Shown here: positions 54,178 through 63,100 of the stretch, one piece after another
How positions within the stretch are numbered: the stretch's first letter is position 1
Layout: each line of letters begins with the position of its first letter
Source: Zeus faber
Taxonomy: Eukaryota > Chordata > Actinopteri > Zeiformes > Zeidae
Direction: 5' to 3'
Assembly: GCA_960531495.1 (NCBI GenBank)
Contig: OY482862.1
Coordinates: forward strand, 1-64,000
Length of the DNA: 64,000 bases
Notes under the pieces: generated by a model
The model's input: only the letters and a program-made list of their open reading frames with translations
What the model was told of the DNA's origin: nothing
Databases searched by the model: none
Translations under genes and position numbers: made by a program

Positions 54178-57100
54178 GGCGAAATAGAGGTGTGATGTTA
54201 TAGTAATTTAAAGTTGTACTTTTACAACGATTCATATTCATCCGATGCACTTGGGTAAGAATAAATCAGGTACGCACACGTCTTGAACACTTTTGAACTT
54301 TTTCCTGCACAAAACCCAAGAACATTTCCACGCAAATGGAAGTGAATGAGGCCCAATGGGTTTTCATGGTACATTGAATAGTAATACAGATAAACAGGGC
54401 CAGGGGAAGAAATTCTGGTCAAAGTTTCGTATCTACCTTCAGCAATACATGTGACTGACGTGGAATCAGCAGCGGCAGGAACAGCTGGGGTGGAGTCTTC
54501 CTGATTTTTCCTTGTTGACAGGTCAATGGGAAAGGTGCTGCTTGGGACTACACTCTGGGCGTCTGATGATGAAGCTGGGCTGGGCTCCACTGGCATGGGG
54601 GCTCTGGGCTCCCGGCCCCTGGCCAGCTCCTCTGGGGCTTGGGAAGCGCTAGAGGAAACCATCCCCACTGCTTTGAATTGCTCATCCTATAGATGGGAAG
54701 AAATGAATTACGAGGTAATTTTAGTTTGGAAGTGTAATACTCGATAGGAGCAGAGCTTTTAAACACATAATTTGACACTTTTGTCCAGTCCAAATCGACC
54801 TTCTCAGATGCCAAGCAACAAACTTACCAACGCCTCCTGTGCTTTGCGGACCTCTGTCTCAAAGTCTTCAGGCTTCCCACTGTCTGGGTCGCTGATGCCA
54901 AGTCCACAGAAAAACGTTGGGGGCAGCTGCAGGCCCTTTGCCTTCTGCTCTTCTTCTGGTGTGGGTGTCTTTTGCCAAACAACCTGGCAGTCCGGGTCTG
55001 GAACAGCCACTGCTTCAGAGTCTGCCGGGGCGGGGGGTTACAGAAAATGAAGCTGGATAAACACTGGTTTAATGAATCTGATATAAGTTTGAAGGACAAG
55101 TCATACAGGGGACTAATGTGGTTGAGATGTGTATAATTTGTTTGTTTAGCCTTTATGGCGCTGTAGTGATTTACTAAAAAGTTCCTCTACTGTGACGTAC
55201 CATGGGATGCTACCGCCCTCGTATCAGGAGGATCTGGGTACAGCTTTCCATTCATGGCCATCACTGCGGATTCATAATCTTCATCTGAAATTCAAGTCAA
55301 AATTCATTTAAAATTTAAACATCTTTTGTTTACACTAATGGCTTTTTGTGCAGTAGGATATGAGCTTGTTTGACCAAGAGTTCTCACGCATGCATAGTAG
55401 GAAGGAATTAAGGAATATGTAATGGGACAACAGGGATAGGAACCTGAAATTATTACAAAGTGTAGTGAGGGATATCTTAAAATGATGCTTGCCAAATTGT
55501 ACACACAGACTAATTTATTTTTATTTTATCTTTTTTTAAATCAGGCTGCAATTGAGCCACTTGGGCACCCATCATAAGGCCAGAAACCCAGTATATATAC
55601 TAGGTCACCGCCATATCATACTTCCTGACATATTCAGCTCATGAGCGAGCTAACCACCACTGACTATAAGGTCAGAACCAATGTGTCCTATGCAAGGCCC
55701 CAAAGGCAGAGCCATAGAACCCAGGGTCCAGGTAGTCCATTGCAAGGACTAACTGGCAGATGTGACCTCAAACCCCAATCCTAGCATATAACAACATATT
55801 TGTAGGATGTGGAGGTAAATTTTATCACTGCCATGCTCATGGGTGAGGATTCCGCATACAGCTGAGCTTGTATCACCCGACCATAACCAATAACCCACAT
55901 AGCGTAACTCTGTTTGCAGGCCAATACTTGGCAGCTGTCAACAGCCTGCGCCAGTGTTGATGTCCAGTGCAGAGGTTCCCAACTGTGCCCGGCCGAGGGG
56001 CATTTGCAAACTGGACTGTGAGAACGCGGGCAGGATTTTTCCGGAGCCATTTTGAAATCTGCTCCCCAGCAGCAGGAAACAAAGTAAACTAAATACATCT
56101 AAAGTTTTTATTTGCTTTGTTTGGAGAAAAGATGGCTCTGATCAGGGCAGCGTAACGCCCTCCCCCATAACTAAATTTGAGCATTAACAATTTTAATATA
56201 TTGGAATATTAAAAGTAGTAAAGCATACATATTTGAATGTGATCAGTTCGAAGGAAAACTGCTCATCTTCTTTGCCTCAGAGTAACATGGAAGAACATTA
56301 AGTACCCAGTTTTCCTTGAGAAATGTTGAAATATAATGTCTATCACTCTTAACTCTTGTCTTACCATCAGTGTGGTCATCACTGGTATAGCCCAGTTCAT
56401 TCTGGTAGCAGAAGAAAGTGCGGGGCAGTAGTAGTCTCCTGGCCAAAGCCTCTTGCTCGGCAGTGGGCTCCCTCACATACACCACCTCAACGTCAGTGTC
56501 TGCTAAACTTCCTTCAGTGCAAGGGGATGCTGAAACAGATGTGTGTGTTGGGGGTGGGGGTGGGAGAACAATAACATCTAATCAGTGTGGTTGCCCATAA
56601 ATCAAACAAAGCACAACACACAATACCGCCGGGCTAGTGTTTTAATTCCATCTTCACCATGAGGCTCCTGCATATGAGGTGTTAGTTTCACACCATGCTT
56701 AGCAATGAAACAATTAGGGTGCATTCAGAATATTGAAAACTGCTATCAAAGTCAAAAGATTCCTAGATCCTTTACATTCCAAAAGATAGATTTAGTTGTA
56801 TGCAGACATTCCAGATGATTTCCACTGACATAATGGGAATCCAAGCTGTACAGTAGAAGAAAAAAAAAAAACTTGTCAGATGAATACAAGTAAAAATGTT
56901 ATGGGTTGAGATTTTGGGGATGGGATTGTCCAAGAAATGTGTTGTATTGTGTAAACAATAATATGATTAACACAATCATAAATGGAAGCTCAAATCTTGC
57001 CCCCACTCCCATACTTCTCAAGTATATAACATACTGTAAGCACCAACAGGTCATTTCCTGTTTCATGAATAATAAGTCCTGGTGCTTAATGAAGTGAACA

Positions 57101-60100
57101 TTCACTAACTACCAACAGTAACTGGATCAATGCTCAACACTCAAGACATCACTCTACAAGAGCTTGAACCCTAAGTACCTTTTCACTTCGGTATCCATCC
57201 GAGGCTAGGCATGCAATTGACTTCACCATGTTGATATACTCCCTGCATTAAAAACTGTGTTTGTAATGTGTAAGTTCCTGCGCAGGGTGTATTCCACTAC
57301 AGGGGAATCTCCCTGGCTCAACTTTCAAGAGCAGGAGGAGAATATCAGACATTAGGTTAATATCAGACAGCACTGCCATCTATAGCAATGGGTTTGACAC
57401 ATTTACAGTTTAAGAGTTCAATTGTCCAGGCAAGGGTAAAGTTGTGTCTGTCACACACACACACACAGACACACACACAGTTAGAGTTGTGAATTTCTAT
57501 TTCAATGTCTATATATTTGATTTCATGCTGCCAGGTTATATCTGACTGATGGTGAAGGGACAGCAGGTGGATAGCTGGCGATGTGTCACATGGCAAACAG
57601 GTGCACGCATTGAAATGACAAGAATACCTGGGGGTTCAAATTGGGAGGTGGATGTGCTGGTCCAAAAAGCCATTGGATTATCTTTGAAAAGCCTAAAATC
57701 CAGTCCTAGAAGATAATGGGGTTGATGGGGTGAGAAGAAACTCAACGCGAGCCATCGTCAAACTCAATTTACACTAGATTAAAGCTGATGCAGCAAAATG
57801 TATTGAGTGGGATAGCACAGCCACGTGACTTAAAATGTGTTTAAATAATTGTGTTGGGTGATGGTTGTTTGTTGTTATTACGACCCCTTAATTCTTCTAA
57901 ACAGCTTTAATACTTGCTGCCACTTACATTACAGTGATAGGAAATGAAGCAAAATAGTTTCAGAAAAAAATAAAAATAAAGCAGTTTTAGTCAAAGACCA
58001 GACTTGATAAAAAAAAACAAAAAAAACAGAACAATTTTGAGGTAGTTTAAAGGAATCATTGACAATTACCTGGGGATTTACCTTTGATCACAGATCATAT
58101 GTCATTCCAAATCTTCTGCAAGTTTCTGAGTTTTATTGAGTAAGAGTTCATGAGAGTATTATTATTGACCTGGTGGTAACCATGTTAACACTAGCTTGCT
58201 TGCAATGTAGGCAGGCAGAAATGTCAATAAATGTCTTGCTTTAAATAGATGCGATAGATGAAACCACAAATCATCGCAGTTGCCCCCTATCATTTCATAC
58301 TGCATTTTCAACACAAAAGTAGAAAATGTAAACTTTTCCTTCATGTGAAAAGTATATTATATATAATATCATTAAACTGTTATTTTGGATCGGACTGGAT
58401 CGTTCCATTTTAACTAGTTCTGCCCTTAATTAACAGTTCATCCGCTCTACTTCACACTTGGTGGGTGTATTGCTGGGGACCCAAAGACGTTCAGTGTCGA
58501 ATTTGGTGTAATTTGGACACGCGCAATATTAATAAACTTTGAATAAACAAGCCAACAGCAAGCAGCTCCGCACTGTGCAGCAGTGGGGCGGGGCTTCAGG
58601 GCTCTGCGACTGAGTCACTTACGACCACAGTGCAGCCTGTTCCGACCAGTCCAGTAGGTGCGGGCAATACCGCAAAATTTGGTAAAGATCAGATACCAAG
58701 TAATACCAGGGCCAGAATCGCCCTGGTATTGGCAAGATGGCAAAATATTTGTGGCATTTTGAATAGAGAAAATGAATCAATAACAGATTTGTATTGCGTA
58801 ATGTTAGCAGCACTGAAGACAGATTGTGGCCTCATTACTTGTGTTGAACTTCTAAAGAAGAGAATGAGCCGTGCATAGTATGGACTGCGCAGGAGTGAAA
58901 GCTACCTACTTACTACATGAGGCATGAGTATAAACCATGGATAAACGTTAAAAAAAAAAAAAAAAAAAAAAAAAACTTCCTAAAAAGTAAATTTGAGCTC
59001 AAAAATACAAAAAGTATTGGAGGTGGCCATTGACGACAGAAAAAATGGGAAGCAGTGAAATGGGAGAAAAAGTGAAATCAATAACTCTTCTCTAGTGATC
59101 CATTATTGGTAAACTTGCATTTTTTTGTACTTGCAATTTAGATATAATTTTGCTGTGAACTATGACTGCCTTCATAAGAGAGGGTAAATTCGTGTGATTG
59201 CTGTATTACCACGTTTTCATAGAGTGGTTTGAATGGATATCAGCTTATTCAGGTAGAACGCAAACAGATGCACACACGAATCAAAAGCTTGGGCTATTTT
59301 TTTTTGTAGGATGAAGCATTGACTATGACAAGTAAAAATGCTATTTGCAAGATCTATCAAATTAATGAATTCAAAACAGCTATTTTAGGCTTAAATATCC
59401 TTAAATATTGTGTATCGTAAACAATTGAGTGGCAAAAAATTATTGCAGAATTTGGTGGTACCTTTGGCCTAATATAGTCATAGTATCATATTTTTTTATT
59501 TTTATTTTTATTTTAGTATTGTGTGTTAAACAAATCCCAACCCCACTGAGGATGCTGGGTTAACGATGGAAAAACTGCCAATGAAGGAAATGACACGTGA
59601 TTTTGCCAAAACAAAACTACCTATTTTTCGGTCCTACCTCTCTCTGGAATTCTGAATGCAGGTGTGGTAGAAAAAGCCTGGGCTTGAACTCCACCCTCTG
59701 TGGCTCTGGAACTAGATGAGGAACCCTCCAACTCAGAAGACTTTGGGGAGCCAAAGATTTTTTGGAGGCTATCTGTACCAAAGACAAACTTAGGAGGGGA
59801 CACTAAAGTTTTAGAAGGGTTGGATGGGCTGTGAGGCATCATAGTGATTGGCTTACTGTGTGAAAACAGGTGCGTGCATTCCTTGGTAGTCTCCTCCAAG
59901 ATGGAAATGGCGGCATTACCACACACTGGGAGCCCCGTTGTCACAGATTTGGAAGCTCCGCTGCCTTTAGGAGTGGCCACCCTTGAGATCACTGGTGTCA
60001 GTAGCTCCCCTCTTTCCTGTGCGTCTTTGGCCTTCTGAAAGACCTCTTTGAAGGTGTTGGCTACATCCAGCAGTTTGAACCTAACAGCCAATTGTTCGAC

Positions 60101-63100
60101 TTTTCCATCTTTTCCTTCAGCAAAGTCCAAAGCACTCCAGACCCAGGCCTTCTCTGCGCCTTTCATGGGCTCCAGCTTAGTGGCTGTCGTAATCCAGTGA
60201 TTGGCACAGATCTTGAGCACTTGGTCTCTTCTCATGATGAGCCTCACATGACGAGTGTCATAGTTCTGGAGGATTTTGAGATCACCAATGCCCCTCTCTT
60301 TCCACTGGTCTTTATCGTAACGATAAAGTTTGGCTCTGTGACTGAAGACTACCTGCTCATTTTCTTCTCCTGTTGAAATCTCCACAAGGTCAGGTAAGGG
60401 GACGACGGGTTCAAAATACTGACCATCTCTTTCTTCATCATGGGTTACATCTTGCTCATCATCAGTACCAACAGATGTCCTGCTCTGATTGAGCTTAGCA
60501 GGAGATTTAGATGGGCTGATGCCAGGCTGGAAGCTGAAATTAAACCCACCAGTGGATTCTCCAAAGCGGAAAAGATTCTTTCTAATGGGGCTGCGGCTAA
60601 TCGGAGAGGCATACACAGAAGTGTCAGCAGCATCATCTAAAGCCTGACCTCTAAGGTCGTAGTTATCCCATTCCAAGGTGGGACCTGTGCTTTCAGCATG
60701 GGGCTTGATAACCAGCCCTGATACACTGCAGGATTCTGTGACTTCTGCTTGGCCATCATTATCCTTGAGTTTGGTTTTCTCATCAGTAAGGAAATATTTT
60801 AGGTCTTTCAATCCAGACTTCATTTCTTCAGCTTTTTGAATGAGTTGGGCTGTTCTGCCAGTGTCAACAAGCTTGTGGGGCGTCTGCAATGGGATATCCA
60901 AAAGGAGTCTCTGGCACTCCTCAAACTTCTGCTTAAATTCCGCAGACAAATCTGGGTTTTTAAACTTAGCGGCGAGTTGTTCCAGTCTAGCATCTCCATC
61001 AGAAAAATCATTAGCAAGCCACATCCATGCTTTGTCAGAGCCAGCTAATGGCTTAAGGTTCATTGTAGTAGTGATCCAGTGGTTCGCACACACCTTCAAA
61101 ACTTGCTCTCTTCTCATCAATACCCTCAGTCTGCCATTGGTGGCATTTTTCAGAAATTTAAGGATTCCAACCCCCCGCTCTTTCCACTGGCTGGTGCCGC
61201 TATCAAATCTAAACAGCTTGACTCGCTGGGAGTAAAGAACCTGCTCATCCTCTTCCCCTGTTACCAGGTCTACCTTTTCAGGCATCTGAACCACAGGTTC
61301 AAATTGTATATCGTCATTCTCCTCAGTCTTGTACATATCCTCTTCATCCTGGTCAGCCGAGAGGTCCAACTTGCGCGGAGATGAAAAGACCTGCTGACCA
61401 GCACCAGAAAAGCCTTTGAAATCGGGGTCTTTCTGGCCAAATTGGTAATTACCACCAGCAGACTTTGCCAAGTCCGCAAAACTAAATGTGTTAGGTTTAC
61501 CAGTGAATAGTGGATTCTGATCGACGTCAGCTTTAATATGAGATGGCATGGGATCTTTTTCCTTTTCTCTGTGTTGGTCAGCTATGTTTTTCAGGCACAT
61601 AGAAGCAAGCCCCGATGCAGGACTTTGAGTATGAGCTGCAAAATCTTCCTTTGGAATGTCCTCAATCCCAAACTTAGAGCCACCAGCTGCATTGGGCGTT
61701 GAGAATGAGAAGCTTGAAGCACTAATTGTACCAATGTCAGATTGTGGTGCTCCAAACTTGAAGGAAGCAGCAGAATCTTTGTCTTTGCTTTGACCAAACT
61801 GAAAAGTGCTGCTGCTTCCAAAACTGGCTGCAAAGTCTGTTCTAGTAGGGTGACTTGATGAAGTTTTACTTTCCAAGCTAAAGCTGAATGTCGCACTGGA
61901 GGGAGCCAGACTGGTTGCATTAGAATTAGGCGTCTGACAAGACAGACAGTGACTAGCAGAAGAATTGTTCCTTACCAGACAAGTGTCACAGTCCCACTCT
62001 CCAGCTGTCTTAGCAAACATGGCTCCCAGGAAGGGGGTGTCACATGGGGTCTGGCAAGCAACACATTTAGAGACAAGGGCTTCATTTCTTACAGCACATG
62101 TTTCACAGTCCCACTGGCCAGGCCTCTTGGAAAACTGGGCTCCGAATCTAGCGCCAAGTGGGGAGGTGAACTGCTTTGGTGCTTGATCAGAAGTAGCTAG
62201 TGTTAAAGCAGTTTTAGAGGAGGGATTAGGAGATTGACAAGCAACACAATTGTTCGTTGAGGCCTCATTTCTTACATCGCAAGTTGTGCAGTCCCATTGA
62301 CCAGTCTTTTTGATGAATTGGGCACCAAAACCACAGCCCAAGGAAGAGGCGGAAGGCTTGGTGGTTGGCACGTTTTCAATTTGTGTTTGTTCTGTGGCAC
62401 TGTGTGTTGGTGCTGTGGCAATGGATTTAGCTGAGGGATTAGAAGCTTGACAAACACAGCTGTCAATAGAGGACTTATTTCTTCCAGCACATATTGAACA
62501 GTCTCGCTGCCCTGTTTTTTTGCTAAACTCAGCTCCAAACACAGGACCACCAGCACTGCTAGCAGTATCTAATGGTGCGGCACCTATGCCAAAAGAAAAT
62601 GATGAGGGTAAAGATGACCCAAATCCTGAAAATGTAGTGCTCTTTGTCAAATCTGCACCAAATTTGAAGGTAAAGGCACTTGCTACTGTTGAGCTGCAAG
62701 GAATATCTTTTGATTCATCTGCAGTCTTGCTGCCTGATTGTGACAGAATATTAGGATTTGAACTTTGACAGGAAACACACTGGGTAACTGTGGGCTTATT
62801 TCTCACGCAGCACACACTGCAGTCCCATTCACCCTCTTTCAATGCAAATTGCGCTCCAAATGTTGTGGTTGGGGGTTCAGGCAGTTTAGAGCTTGCTTCC
62901 ATTTTCTCCTGCTGGTCCTGCTTTACTGGTGACTTGGGCATGGCTTTTCGAGCATCTTCAAATTTTGTTTTGAAAAGCGCTGCCTCTTCTGCAGTTTTGA
63001 AGCGGATGGCCAGCTGCTCAGGCTTTGGCTGCTCATCTGCATAATCAACGGCATTCCAGACCCAGCACTTGTCTGAGCTGGCATTGGGTTTAAGGAGCAT

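Noticed and set aside
55781..56098. 105-codon minus frame in a ranbp2 intron
   Set aside because: It has no recognised similarity; phases of the flanking exons join perfectly without it.
60840..61384. Antisense frames over the ranbp2 giant exon (also at 62520, 63341 and others)
   Set aside because: Shadows of the conserved minus-strand coding sequence; no similarity of their own.
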